Positions 30,638 to 42,405 of a stretch of DNA of 64,000 nt are shown here, piece after piece. Source of the stretch: Artemisia argyi (taxonomy: Eukaryota; Streptophyta; Magnoliopsida; Asterales; Asteraceae). How positions within the stretch are numbered: position 1 is the first letter of the stretch; each line of letters begins with the position of its first letter. Made by a program: the position numbers and the translations under genes. The DNA is taken from NCBI GenBank assembly GCA_030686995.1, contig CM060692.1:126495796-126559795 (forward strand). Direction: 5' to 3'. The notes beneath the pieces are model-generated. The model saw only the letters and a list, made by a program, of their open reading frames with translations, made no database searches and was not told where the DNA came from.

Positions 30638-32072
30638 TAGCCCATGACCTTAAGTCTAGCTACAAGACTCGTAAATAAAGAAAAGCCCTTTTTGGGAGGC
30701 AACCCATGTTTTGTTTGTTTGTTTGTTTGATTTTATTTGCTTCCGTATGCATGCTTTATTTTTATTGTTTGTGGCTCACGTTTCAAACTAAATTGTGAAA
30801 ATGCTTTACTTTGTTGTTTGTCTTAACTTCATAAAAGGTATTTCGCAAAAGATAAGTGTAAGGGAAACCTAAATTTGTTTTTAAGAACGGAAATTGAACA
30901 TGAACCACAACAATATTAAATGAGCATGTATATTAGTATTTGTTTGAGTCAAATGCTTGTATCGAGTCATAATGATGTTTTGTAGGGAATTCCAAGAATT
31001 AAGGCATAAGTTTTCCAAAAATTTTCCGGAAACTTAACATAAGATTTCTGTCAGAACACTCTGACGACGTCAGGATTAACACCTGATGGCGTCAGGTGTA
31101 AAAATCTGGAAATTTTTACAAGTTTTGTTTTTCTAACGGAGTCTTAAAGTTTTTGTTAATTCTTTAGTTTTATAAATTCCAGGAAATCTGCAAACATTCA
31201 TTCCACAAGCATTATATCCTTATATATATAGATTGCCACCGATTTTAGGCGAGGTTGCCATGATTTTTTTCTCAGGTTTAACAGGTTATATTGGACAAGA
31301 AGATGATTTATTATTTCGGAAGGGAAGCTTTCAATGTTCATTTTCTTGGAGGAGGATTTAACCATGTTAACGATTTATCCATATTTGAATGAATCAGGGG
31401 AGTATTTGTTTTCATTCTTTTACCTTATTTACTTTTACATATTTTTATTGAACATTGGGGACAATGTTCAGCCTAAGTGTAAGGGGAGGGTAAATGATGA
31501 TACCATAGAGAATGCAATTACGCTTGAGTTTGTTTGTTTAATAGTAGGTGTGTAATAAAACTAAGAGAAATACTTGTTAAGGCAATTTTAGCGCCAAATT
31601 TAAAATTTTTGACAACATTTAGGAGTGAAGCTTTAGCCTTAATGAGCGTCTCACGGATAGGAGTTGTATGACTAGCACAAAAACCGTACCACTCAAAAAA
31701 ATTTTCCACCCAAATATGTGAGGTTCGCCTTTAGATTTGTTAGGAAAAACATTCATTATTAGTGCTTATGAGTGTACCGGTAGTACTTAGATTCTAGAAC
31801 TTGCGTTAGTGATGCATCCCGAGACCGCTAGTGAGACTACATTCGTGTAGTTAGGATCTACTACATGATAAGAGGCATTAGGATCACCCTTGTGTTAAAC
31901 CCGTATCATAATTACTTGACCATTTAAGTCAATTACCTTGACTAATAAAGTCAATTAATTTTTCCCACACCTTTGCAATGTACTCATTTTTAGTACACGA
32001 TACCCCTAGTACACCCCTCCGATCCTATCTTTTCGTTTATAACTTTAAGCATTTTACTTAAAGGAAGAATTT
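30638..32072 (+). other. 3' noncoding domain of element A
   Basis: Begins with a conserved block (AGCCCATGACCTTAAGTCTAG...GGGAGGCAACCCATG) shared with element B at 57665-57735. Contains TGACGACGTCA/TGATGGCGTCA motifs near 31062-31102, and ATTGGGGACAATGTTC followed by GTGTAAGGGGAGGGTAAATGATGA near 31455-31501. No ORF of note. Confidence 0.7.
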
Positions 32073-33435
32073 GTTTACTGTGGAAAACTAGAAAGGGGGG
32101 GGGGGGGGGTTGAATAGTTTTACGTCTTTTTAATTTGTTACAAAAATTGTTTGAATGTTTTCTTTGTTTTCAAAAATTTAGATTCGATAATATGTGATCT
32201 CAAGTCTTGCACAATATAAACAACAATAAGTATGTATAATAAAGCAATAATAATGTAAGTAAAGAAATAGATGAGAGATGGAAAGATCGAACCGTGAGAC
32301 ACGAGATTTATAGTGGTTCGGCTACAAGGACACCTTCCTTGCCCTACTCCACTCCCCGAGCACCTAACTCGAGAGTTTTCTTCACTATGTCAACAAGCTC
32401 CCTTATGGCGGAGAAAACCTTACACACCAATGTACACACCACAACTACGTCACAACTTATTCACACCTTCTACATAAATTCTTTACACCTAGTCACTACT
32501 TAATCACAACACTACTTCACACCTATCTACTTCACACCAATCTTCTTCACACCTATCTTCTTCACACCAATCTTCTTCACACCTTTCTACTTCCTAACTC
32601 TTCTTCTTCACAACAAACTACTAACCAATCACACTACTTATATACCTAGCTAAACTATCGTCTATCAAATATTCACAACTAATTACACAAAGAGATAGAT
32701 ACAATGGATGATGCTCTAACAACTTGGATGTGGAGATCACAACAAGTTGTAATACTTCTTGTCTTGAGGAATAGAAGTATTCTTCTCTTGCACTTGAGAG
32801 GATGATGTTTGGATCACTTTGAAACAAAGATTTATGAATGTATGATCAAAGGATTAAGAGAATAGAAATGGAGATCTAGAACAGAAAGTTTTGGAGTGCA
32901 AAAGGTAAGACAAAAATGCAGAAATGAACCAGTATTTATAAGCAAAAATTTCTGACAACTGGAGCGTGCCGGTCCCCTTAAATCATGGCCGGTCCCCTTA
33001 AAATTAAGGGGACCGCCCCTTATAATTAAGGGGGCCGCCCAGCTGTAACGGCCATAAATTCTGTCTTTTAGTGGGGAAAGTTTATTTGGTGAAAAACTAA
33101 CTGATTTTGGTTAAAAATTTGAATTCATATATTTAGTATGATTAAAACATTTTTCTTTATTACCAAAAGTGTTTTTCAAAAATATATAATATGTTTATAT
33201 AATTAAATAAACTTTGTAATAATTAATTAAATACCTCTTTGATCATATATTGCCATAAACACTTTGTTTATTCATACCTTAAGTGATTTGGATGTAAAGA
33301 GAATGTTAATCACTAAATACTTGTTTATGTCATAAATTTTAGTTCAATGGGTTTATGTTTTGTAATAATCAAAACATAGAGATATTGATAATATGTTAAT
33401 AATGTTTTTAGGGAGTATTTATGTCAACAGTTTAC
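32073..33435 (-). repeat. Solo Copia-type LTR (1351 bp) nested in element A
   Basis: LTR 32079-33429 starts TGTGGAAAACTAGAAAGGGG on + and ends TTATGTCAACA; in coding orientation (-) it runs TGTTGACAT... to ...TTTTCCACA. It is flanked on both sides by GTTTAC (32073-32078 and 33430-33435), a 6-bp duplication. Element B shows the empty site as GAATTTGTTACAACCCAC (about 59129). TATA box on - near 32932-32941. A CTTCACACC(T/A)AT repeat lies at 32515-32590. Homologous to the LTR at 60636-61981. Confidence 0.87.
32955..33052 (-). promoter_or_regulatory. Palindrome array upstream of the LTR TATA box
   Basis: Repeats of GGTCCCCTTAA...TTAAGGGGRCCGCC, i.e. G/C-rich arms around TTAATTAA/TTTTAA cores, sit immediately upstream (on -) of the TATA box at 32932-32941. 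The same array is in the LTR at 61509-61605 and internally at 63310-63398. Confidence 0.6.
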
Positions 33436-34261
33436 AATCCACCCTAAATGTGTTGTTTGATTATATCTTACGCTTGTCTTCTCTTTAACATGCTAGGCTA
33501 GGGTTTCTTCGTGTTTGCTTAGATGTAATGAAACTTAGATATTGATTATGGGTTGATTGTTTGTTTATAATTGTTGTGGATGAATGAATTCTATGTTAGG
33601 CTTAAGAAAACTGGCAGACTTTCAATTGGTAACTTGCTTGAACGTCTTAAGAAACATGATCGGATGTGTACTACGATTATTTGGTTATATTTAATGCATA
33701 AGTAACTTCCAAGGATGCCATGTTAGGAGCTTTTAATCGGCTCGACATAGGATTGAGGTAGAAGCTTATAGAGTTAGGGAAGATCGTACACGGCCCTACG
33801 AATGGTATTAAGGAATATAACCCGTCATTCATGCAATTGTAACAAACTAATCAACCTATAAAAGATAGCTAAGGAGTAATGAAATCTAAGTAAACACAAT
33901 TTTCTCAGTATTTTTTACACCACAAATTAGTTTAAGTTTAGTTTATTTTATTTTGATTGCATCTTTAGTAATTGGGTTAGTTGACTAGCAACTAATTCCG
34001 CCAATTCCTTCCAAAACCGAGATTTTACTTGCTTTCATTTAAAATATAAAAATACAAAAAGAATCATCCCTCACCTCTAGACCTAGGTTTAGTGAGTTTT
34101 AACCATAGCGAACACTATTCTTTGAGTTGAACGATCAATCCCCCGGTGCTTGTCACTATATTATACTACAACGAACAGGTACACTGCCTGGTGGGGATTG
34201 CAAGCTTCTCAAGATCCCTTGACAGGTAAAACCTTTTGCGAGGGCGCAATTTCACGCATCA
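33436..34261 (+). repeat. Truncated 3' LTR of element A
   Basis: From about 33444 (TTGTTTGATTATATCTTACG) it matches 5' LTR positions from about 23968 to its end, finishing CACGCATCA before the TSD GTCGC. The first ~630 bp of the LTR and the last ~950 bp of the internal region are missing, joined at a TGTGTTG-like microhomology. Confidence 0.88.
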
Positions 34262-34266
34262 GTCGC

Positions 34267-35653
34267 ATCACCATTCATCATCAAATCCATTACCAAACAG
34301 TCATAGTACAACAAAATCAAACACATATAGATATCTCACTTTATACAAACATACCTCACAATACACTTAAAAAAGAAAGAGTACATTACTTAAACTATGC
34401 ACCAGAAACTAGTGCCAAAAACCCACCACCGCACACGGTGAGAGAAGGGGTTGGGGGGGGGGGGGGGGGGGGGGAAGGGGACCGCGTGCTAAACCTCACC
34501 ATCACCGATGGGTTTGGTGACTGTTACGGGTGTTCTTATACTAGACACAATGGTGATAACACCTCTCACCGCTACATCAGTGTCACATTACCATTCAACA
34601 CATCACTCCTCTTCTCACCTTTCAACATAATAGTCACCACCTCCTCACCTCCAAAAATACTCCACTTTATACATACTCCACAAAATACCTCACACACTCA
34701 CAAAAAATAAATAAATAAATAAATAAAAATAGTGAGCACCCTCACCACTCACTCCTCTTTTTGTTTTGCTTCGCGCATGACCCAAGGGTTGTTAGAAATC
34801 AGGTAGGAAAATGATAAATCCTCCTACTTGATGTGCCTACGAATCCTCCTACTCATAGGATCCTGACAAGTGTCAAAATTGACGGTTTGGATGCAGAGAG
34901 AGAATGAGTGAGAAAAATATATATAATATTGTTGTGTATGTAGGAGGATTAGTATGAGGATATTGTAGGAGGCTTTAGCAATGCTCATCAGATAAAAGTA
35001 AAGGTTATGATGATAATAGTAGATATGGTCTCAATAGAAAATTGAGTGACTAGGGTATAATTACATTTTTGATTAAAATATTAATTAATCTCTTCTTAAA
35101 AACTAGTAATAAATTAATTTATGATTTGATTGGTTTTGGAAAATTCATAGAGGCGGCCCTCAGCTTGGTCCTTATAAGAGATATGAGACCTGTGTTTTCA
35201 ACCTTCATACTAGAGCTGCACGTTCTCGACCGTTAAGCTAGAAACTTAGTGGCTAACTTATTTTGATTGTAAATGACTAAATATCAAATAAACTAAGAAC
35301 AGATTCAATTCATTTGACACTCACATTATCACATTATCATAGGATAATAAGTTGTTATTATCAACTTGCAAGAAACAAACCTAAGATCTTAATCGCATTA
35401 AACAAAAACAAAACAAAAGAACATTCTAATATCTTGTACAAATATTAATCACAAGATCCAAAAGATGGTGGAAGGCAAACATCAACAACCCCACACCCTT
35501 TTGATTATTACTGTCAAAGGTACACAATTATTCTGAAGGTGCAGTTCTATAATGGAAGTTCTTCACCAAGATCCTGATACTCATAATTTCATAGGGATGT
35601 GTTATAAGTACCGCGGCCCACTCCTAACAACCAATACTCCTGGCTTATTCATG
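34267..35653. other. Intergenic region with poly-G tract, no supported gene
   Basis: A poly-G tract is at 34453-34474 and (AAAT)n near 34708-34728. Some inverted TCCTCCTAC/GTAGGAGGA words occur around 34830-34970, suggesting a degraded MITE. The 186-codon frame starting at 34150 begins inside the LTR and is low complexity, so it is not called. Confidence 0.45.
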
Positions 35654-35947
35654 TTTATAATAAGGTAAAAACCATAAAATACTATCGTACTTTTAAAAAT
35701 GTTCCAACTTGACCAATTTACTTTTTTATTGCGGACTTTACCAATGAACTTTCAAATTTTTAGCCGACTTGAACCAAATTTAGCTAAAAATTTGGTTAAA
35801 GTCGGCTAAAAATTTGAAAGTTCATTGGTAAAGTCGGCTAAAAATTTGAAAGTTCATTGGTAAAGTCCATAATAAAAAAGTAAATTGGTCAAGTTGCGAC
35901 ATTTTTGAAAGTACGATAGTATTTTATGGCTTTTACCCTTTATAATA
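35654..35947. mobile_element. MULE-type foldback MITE (276 bp) with 9-bp TSD
   Basis: The element (35663-35938) has ends AGGTAAAAACCATAAAATAC and inverted GGGTAAAAGCCATAAAATAC. The arms extend through ACTATCGTACTTT, CAATTTACTTTTTTATT and ACTTTACCAATGAACTTTC. TSD TTTATAATA at 35654-35662 and 35939-35947. The unit AAAGTCGGCTAAAAATTTG is duplicated near the centre. Confidence 0.88.
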
Positions 35948-36204
35948 CAGCAGAACTTTTTTTTTTTTTTTTTTTTTAATCTATATGTGTTCCGTATTAA
36001 CTTATTAAACTTTATATTTTCTGTTCCGTACTTTTAGTTTTATAATTTTTGATATTAAAAAAAAAAAACAATTAAAAAAAAAATGGGAGGGGGTGCCTTT
36101 TTAAGGGGAGTGGGGATATATATAAATCTTCCACAATTTCATTTCAGCCCTTTCATAAGGCTGCTAGTAATGGCGACCCTTGGTTGGGTTGGCCAGATGA
36201 CAAG

Positions 36205-36590
36205 ATGGAAATGCAAAGTTTTTGGCTATGTTAGGGGCTTTTATCGGGCTTGGTTTTTAAAATAAGCCGGCTAATTAAATAAGTCTCGTTTATTATAAGG
36301 CTTATGAAAGGGCTTATAAAATAAGCCGGCTAAAAACTTTAGCCTCATAAAAGAGGCTAAAAACTTAAGCCGGGGGCTTTTGAAGAATAAATTACTTATT
36401 CACCCACAAAAATATACAAAAACTCATTTAATTATGTCATTTTTAGTAATTTTACAATAATAAGCCTCAGCCCCAGCCTATTTGCCAAACAAGTTTATAA
36501 AAATACAAATTTTAATTTCGGCTTATAATATAAGCCTTAGCCCCAGCCCCATCTCCAGCCTATTTCGTCAAACATACCCTTTGTGTGTGA
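36205..36590. mobile_element. Degraded MITE-like repeat (family uncertain)
   Basis: Many ATAAGCCGGCTAA / AAGCCCCAGCC words, with a GGCTATGTTAGGGGC-like left end and an inverted TTCGTCAAACATACCC right end, resemble the GGTATGTTTGGCAAATAAGC type of plant MITE. No TSD found. Confidence 0.4.
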
Positions 36591-37276
36591 ATTTTTTTTA
36601 TTAGTTTTGCGGGGTATGTTTTTGTTGTAATCACGATTACCATACTATGAGCATTTAATCTTGCATTTGGTTGTAGAAAGAGAAGCTGAAGTGAAGCTAA
36701 AATTGCAGTCATAAAGTCACCGGTCACCATTAGTACTCGTCTAAGAATAACAAAAGTTTGACCAAAAAATCAACCTGATGCCAGCTATTAAAATGTATCC
36801 CACTTACAATACCATATACAGAATATGCAACCAAACTTACTAGCTAAAACTAAAACTTTTTAGATAAGTAAATGCAAACTTAGAAAGTTGGAAAATGTGT
36901 AGAAGAGTGTCTGATGATCAGCACAACACATTCCAAACATTTTTAGCTAAAATCATTTTGACAATCTATCCAACCCGATCGATCTTTACTTTTATGCCTT
37001 TAGACGGTTGACCGTGTCGACACCAAATATCAATGGTCTAGCTGGTTCATAAAAGTATAAGCGCAAACAAAGATACCAAAACTCAAATATGTTTCCTAGA
37101 AAAATTCGTAGTTGATTAAAATCAAAATTGTTAACAAATAACCCCAAAATAAAGTATAGCAGCTAAAAATGATATTTCCTGCTCAGGATAGTTTTTCTGC
37201 TTAAATAGTTACAATTTTCGGCTAAAATGGAACTTCTAGGTCTTTACAGCTGTCAGCGTTGGATAGATAGCAATGT

Positions 37277-39488
37277 TCATGTGCAAAAGGCTTGGCTGGT
37301 TCTAGTTACAACTTTTGTTCCACAGCCTGCATGAAAAGCAATCAATAAGATCATTTAAACAAGTGTTATGATATAGTATTTGGATGTGGTTTTGCTGTCA
37401 GGTTGTTACAGTTTGGCAAATTCTAATAATTCTAAAAACTAGTAGACAAACTTACCAAAAGATCTCATTTCTATATTCAAACCTTTGATCTGATAATACA
37501 GTATATATTTTCATATGAAGTTTCTAGTAACAAATTATTGAGAAATTTAACAAAGTTCAAATGATATACCTTTTTTCACAATTTATTGATAACAAAATAT
37601 GTTGAAGTCTTTAAAAAGGGATAGATAAATATTTAGTTTTCTGTTGAACAATCATTTTGTTGCAAAGGTACTCATTATAGGTTACTTTAAGTAGCTATCA
37701 GCAGTTTGACAACATATATGCAAAACACCAGTAAGCTAACTGTCTAATTCCTAGCATTATGAACACCCTATTATATTTGTTGCGACAAGAATATATGGCG
37801 AAATTAAACCTAAGACACTCACCTAAACCATTGGCTTCAGAATTCTTCAGAATCCGGAGCCTTTTGCAGGTGCCGATAAACATCCTGCATGCATACATTA
37901 ACTTAGTATTGATTCATAATGGTCCAATAAATGTAAAAAATATGACCAAGAAACAGAACGCATAGTGCTTACTGCCAAGGGACATCCCCAAGAAGCATCC
38001 AGTCACCATCTTTGTCCAAATAAGTAACAACATATTCTGAACTGTGCAAAAAGTCCTTCTGTTTCGTCTCACTCTGCTTTTCATTCCTAGGAGCCCCTTG
38101 AGATTCATATTCACCTGAAACATAGAAACACCAGGCATACCTGTGTTAAGTTTTACGATATAAGAAATTATAGGTTAAGTTTTGATCTACGATATAAAAA
38201 CTAAACGATTCTAGGTTACATTTTCATTTGAAAGGTAAAAAGTTTGCCTTCTCTAATATAAAGATTGTATATTTAGGAAGTAGTAATGATAAGTAAACGG
38301 AACAGAAGATGCATAAAACACTCTATAACCTATTATGAAACAGCTGAACATCTCCTCAAGGGCAGAAGTCAATCCTTGATATCCATAATATGTGCTCAAG
38401 TCAACTTTCCTTAGATACGCTGCACCATCCATACTGACTTTCACCAAAAGGGAACGGACCACTGCTGCTTTCGGCCCAGTAGGAATTGTGTTCTTCCTAA
38501 ACGAAGACCTTATAGGAGGCCAACCAACAACCTGTTCCCTGCCGCACACGAAAAAAAGGTCAATCCTTTTCTAATAATCAGGTTTTACTTCTTGTCAAAT
38601 AATTGTCATTCTTTAGAACTTACTTGTGAGTAGGGAGACTGTTTCTGTTATGTGCTGCATTTGAGTGGTTTTGTGTGGTGTCATTAGCAGCAGAAGGGCT
38701 TTCTTGAATTGAAGAAGGGTCGAGCTTTGATCGGAGCATTCCCTGCATGAACAATGGTTTCAATGTCAAAAACCCATAATTTGAACTTGAGGTTAGTAAT
38801 ATTCAAATTCTTGTAAGCAAGTGCTTAGTGCTGGTATTGATTGTCACAGCAAAATGTTTGAACGCAAGATATTCAAGATTTAGAAGTTTTACACCAAAGA
38901 AAACTATGTACAAACTTTGTACATAGTTTTGTGATACTATACCTTCTTTTACTGCAACTTCCAAGGGGCAATTACAAAATTTCACTGACAAACAAAATTA
39001 CAAAATTTCACAACAAACAGAATTTCTGACATATTCTAGGATAGGAGGCATCAGGTATGTTATGTTTCAAAGTAACCACAGTAGTGTACCAAATTTACAC
39101 CATAGGAAAGAATGAAAGAAATACAAACCTCGTTATCAGAAAACCCTCTTTTGCTTCCGGTAACAACGGATTGAGGTGAGAACAAAGGAAAAAGAGGCTT
39201 CTCGTCGATTTTTGGTGAGGTCAGTAAACTAAGTTCAGTGTTCCTCTCGGGTGAGTGTGATCCAGGAAGCCCGAGCCTGAGTTCAGTAGCCTTAAAATTC
39301 ATGCTGAAATTAACATCTACTGAAGAAGGTGACATTGTGCAACTGCCCACGGAAGAACATTCTGATAATCCCATGTAATTCCGCTCCCTAAGATCATACA
39401 CACAATCTGTAGAAAGTGATGAAGAAGTCAATAAGTTGACTGTGCTTTGACTTTCCTCTTCTCTCACGCCATCATGTGGTGGATGCAT
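37277..39488 (-). CDS. Aux/IAA auxin-responsive repressor (IAA8/IAA9/IAA27 subclade)
   Basis: Six coding exons on -: 39488-39129, 38742-38624, 38538-38330, 38114-37973, 37884-37823 and 37326-37277, all GT/AG, giving 313 aa. Domain I is TELRLGLPG (68-76, LxLxL EAR motif that recruits TOPLESS). Domain II is VVGWPPIR with degron core GWPPI (165-169), the auxin/TIR1-dependent degradation signal; an extra Ser follows (RSSFRKN). Domains III/IV form the PB1 fold: [14 protein letters not shown] with Lys204 and [14 protein letters not shown] with acidic residues 263-267. The N-terminus [13 protein letters not shown] marks the IAA8/9/27 group. The protein binds ARF factors in the nucleus and represses auxin-response genes. 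The C-terminus is odd: the last exon reads [15 protein letters not shown] instead of the usual APRAMEK-type tail. A probable 5'UTR exon lies at about 41305-41148. Confidence 0.93.
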
Positions 39489-39594
39489 TGTGATCAATTA
39501 TTAAAAACCGTATCTTTTCACCTGTTTAATATATAAACATTAGAATCTTGATCAATCACATTTTTTCATTGAAGCATTTCATGAGGGTAACGAA

Positions 39595-39999
39595 CCAATC
39601 CAAATGGAGATCAATGCATACATATAAAAAAGGACAATAAGCTAATCCAAACACTTTCTAGAAAATCTGAGTACTTCATAAACAAACCAATCCAAATGGA
39701 GATCGATACATACATATCAAAAAAGACAAAAAGCTAACCCAAACACTTCCTAGAAAATCTAAATACTTCCTAAACAAGTTCTTACTAACGCTTCTTAAAG
39801 GGTTAAAAACGTGTTTTGATAATACACCTTAAACGGTGTGTTATCAAGACAGAATAAGCTCTTTTCAATAAGCATAGCCAAACACCCCCTTAAGAAACAA
39901 ATAACAATAATTTTATGCATTTTCAAAATTGAGTAACTTACATTTTCAATTTTGATACTGCTTGACTTCAAATTTACCATCACAAACAAATCACTCAAG

Positions 40000-40072
<73 letters not shown>

Positions 40073-40206
40073 AATAAGCCTGACGAGCGTTTTTGTTCAA
40101 ATTGGCAAGCACCGCACTTCTTTTCGCATTAATATATATATATATAATAAGCCTGACGAGCGTTTTTGTTCAAATTGGCAAGCACCACACTTCTTTTCGC
40201 ATTTGT

Positions 40207-40261
<55 letters not shown>
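39595..40261. repeat. Repeats in the Aux/IAA 5'UTR intron
   Basis: An imperfect ~93 bp tandem duplication (39595-39685 and 39686-39780; CCAATCCAAATGGAGATC in each), then an AAACACCCCCTTAAG-type MITE edge near 39888, (AT)n at 40008-40069, a duplicated AAGCCTGACGAGCGTTTTTG block (40077 and 40149), and a T-run at 40209-40261. Confidence 0.8.
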
Positions 40262-40262
<1 letters not shown>

Positions 40263-41039
40263 AGCAAACATTTGTTCATAACTGTTCAATCTTGCAAGAT
40301 ATAGTACTTTTCAAAGCATTTAATGGTTTGATTGTACACATGAAAAAACAAGAAACTATTCAGTTAGGTCAAATAGTCACTCAAAAAGGATAAACACAAA
40401 AATAACCAAATTAACTTCACCTAGAAATTACCCCCAAATTCCCAACAAGCAAAACCCGTAATCATGTTCTACATATACAAAACACTTAATTTAAGTTAAA
40501 ACCTTAAACCCTTTCTAAAGGTAAAACACATACATTATCACTAAATTTTACTAAAATTTAAAAGATCTAGCAATAACATTACATTAAACTAACTACTACA
40601 AACAATACCCAATCCCGCCAGAGCGGTGTATGGTAGAGCTACAATGTAGACACATCGTACCAGGGACGGAACCAAGAAGCAATTTGACCGGTGCATTTAC
40701 TTGAAATTATACAAAACGAGGAACACTACTTTTTTGGAGCAAGTGCTTTTAGTAAAAATTGAAGTTTTTCACAAAAATTAACACTATGACGCAAAATTCC
40801 ATACGTGTGCCGGGACCCAACGTGGTTCCGTCCCTCCATAATACCCCCTACCCAAAGTAAACACGTGAGCAGGGAGACTTATCAGTGTATTACATTACGT
40901 TAAACTAAGTAACTAACTAAAACAATATAATATTTTTCATTAAAAAAGTTACCAATGATTTTACTAATACTGCACAGCAAACCCACAAAGAAAGAAAAAA
41001 AATTTAACAAAAAACATATAATAACCAAATAATATGAAG

Positions 41040-41075
<36 letters not shown>

Positions 41076-41147
41076 TGAAACTTTTTATATCTAAAGTTGA
41101 ACTACTGCATTTTTTAAAAACTTTATACAAAAAATGAAAAGTTACCT
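40262..41147. other. Remaining part of the probable 5'UTR intron
   Basis: AT-rich, poly-A at about 41045-41072. No independent gene seen. Confidence 0.4.
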
Positions 41148-41339
41148 AACAAAGCTTTTTCGAGAAGTGGGTATGACAGTTAACGGAGAAACGACAATGG
41201 TGGTGGTTGTGGCGGCGCGTGTAGTTCAGATTCGGAGTGAGAGTGGTGAATATAAATTAAGGGTACTTCATTGTGTTGGGAGAAAGGAACAAAAGGTTAT
41301 TGGTTGTCTGATATGAGACACAATGCCGATATTTATAGT
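41148..41339 (-). promoter_or_regulatory. Probable TATA box and 5'UTR exon of the Aux/IAA gene
   Basis: On - the sequence CACTATAAATATCGG (TATA near 41331-41339) is followed about 30 bp on by a GC-richer stretch ending AAAGCTTTGTTAG|GTAACT (donor at 41147). A matching acceptor TTAAACAG lies at about 39523-39530, before the coding start at 39488. A 5'UTR intron is common in this subclade. The + strand ORF here (41134-41316) is its shadow. Confidence 0.5.
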
Positions 41340-42213
41340 GTGAGAAAACCGTGTGTTTGGGATTGTGTTTTTTTTGGACATGATTTTGTGAAATCAATCC
41401 CTAGTATATATTACTCGGTGTAAATAACTAAATATACAGTATTTTTCTTCTGAAGTCAAAAGATCCTACAAAAGTATAAATAAAGTTTGATCTTAAGATA
41501 ATTGTGTATGTGTGGAAAATATATGGGTATGTTTGTTTATCGACTATAACAGATTTTGCTATATCTTAATCTTAACTACTTATAATGTAAAAATGGTCAA
41601 AGTAAGACTCTTCAATTGCAAAACTTATGATAGAAGCTTCATAAAAGTCGGCCCGCCCAGTTGTAAACAACCAGCCTTCCCATAAACCTTATACCGACTG
41701 ATTCACACAAAAAACTCAAACCCAACTTCATTCAAAAATACCTAAGCCTCCATCATCACCAGATAATCGCAAGTGTTTACAGCTTCGATTCTTCAAGAAA
41801 CTAATCATAGAAAATGATATTGTTTTCTCAATTCAAACGAGTAATTTTTGTTATGATCAGGTTCTCAATCTTCTCTTTAATTTTCTTACGCTTTGATTTA
41901 TCTTGAGTTTTTTTATTTGATTTTTTTAATAGAATTGATCAAATTCGAGTTGGATGTGCAATATATAATTTTATTCTTTTGCCAGACAACAAAATTGTTA
42001 AAACCCATGGAAATTAGTTATTACCGTAATGTAATCGTTGCTTACTAATGTTAGATGATGTTGCGTTTTTATCCAACTGCTAAAGAATCACTAAAAATTG
42101 CTGATCATCTTTTGTAAATGAAGCTTCAAACATTTACTTGACTAATTTGTTTTGAGAATATGAAAAATCACACCTTGAATTTTCTGTAAGTCAACTTTGG
42201 TCAAACTGCAAAA
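41340..42213. other. Intergenic upstream of the Aux/IAA gene
   Basis: Probably includes promoter sequence of the divergent Aux/IAA gene. No ORF of note and no recognised repeat. Confidence 0.4.
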
Positions 42214-42405
42214 TTGGCAAATCACAAGATGACCAACTCGCTAACTCACCAACTCGCTGAATCACCAACTCGCTGGAATCACCAACTCGCTACTACTGAT
42301 CAACTCGCTGAGACAGATCAACTCGCTGAAACTGATCAACTTGCTGGAACTTATCAACTTGCTGATACTTGTCAATCCGCTACCCTGATCAACTCGCTGA
42401 AATAA
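42214..42405 (+). repeat. 18-bp-scale minisatellite (CAACTCGCTGA...)
   Basis: About eight imperfect copies of CTGATCAACTCGCTGAAA-type units. In one frame they read TDQLAE repeats, which keeps a 63-codon ORF open. I treat this as a repeat rather than a gene, because it lacks context and the repeat continues loosely (42415-42545) outside the ORF. Confidence 0.75.

Larger units (their letters stand above)
23336..34266 (+). mobile_element. Gypsy-type LTR retrotransposon A (degraded, with nested insertions)
   Basis: Element 23341-34261, flanked by a 5-bp TSD GTCGC (23336-23340 and 34262-34266). 5' LTR 23341-24781 (TGATGAAGCG...CACGCATCA), PBS TGGCGCCGCTGCCGGGGA at 24788-24805, gag-protease reading frame 24952-30637, long 3' noncoding domain, and a truncated 3' LTR 33436-34261. 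No reverse transcriptase or integrase is present, so it is non-autonomous. Two solo LTRs are inserted: 25525-28956 in gag and 32079-33429 in the 3' domain. PBS type and gag resemble the Athila/Tat group of Ty3/Gypsy. Confidence 0.88.

Noticed and set aside
34150..34710. 186-codon ORF on +
   Set aside because: It starts inside the 3' LTR of element A, crosses the TSD, passes through a poly-G tract and has no domain.
35138..35240. tRNA-like appearance of a GC-richer block
   Set aside because: No consistent cloverleaf, anticodon loop or T-loop (GGTTCRANNCC) could be placed.
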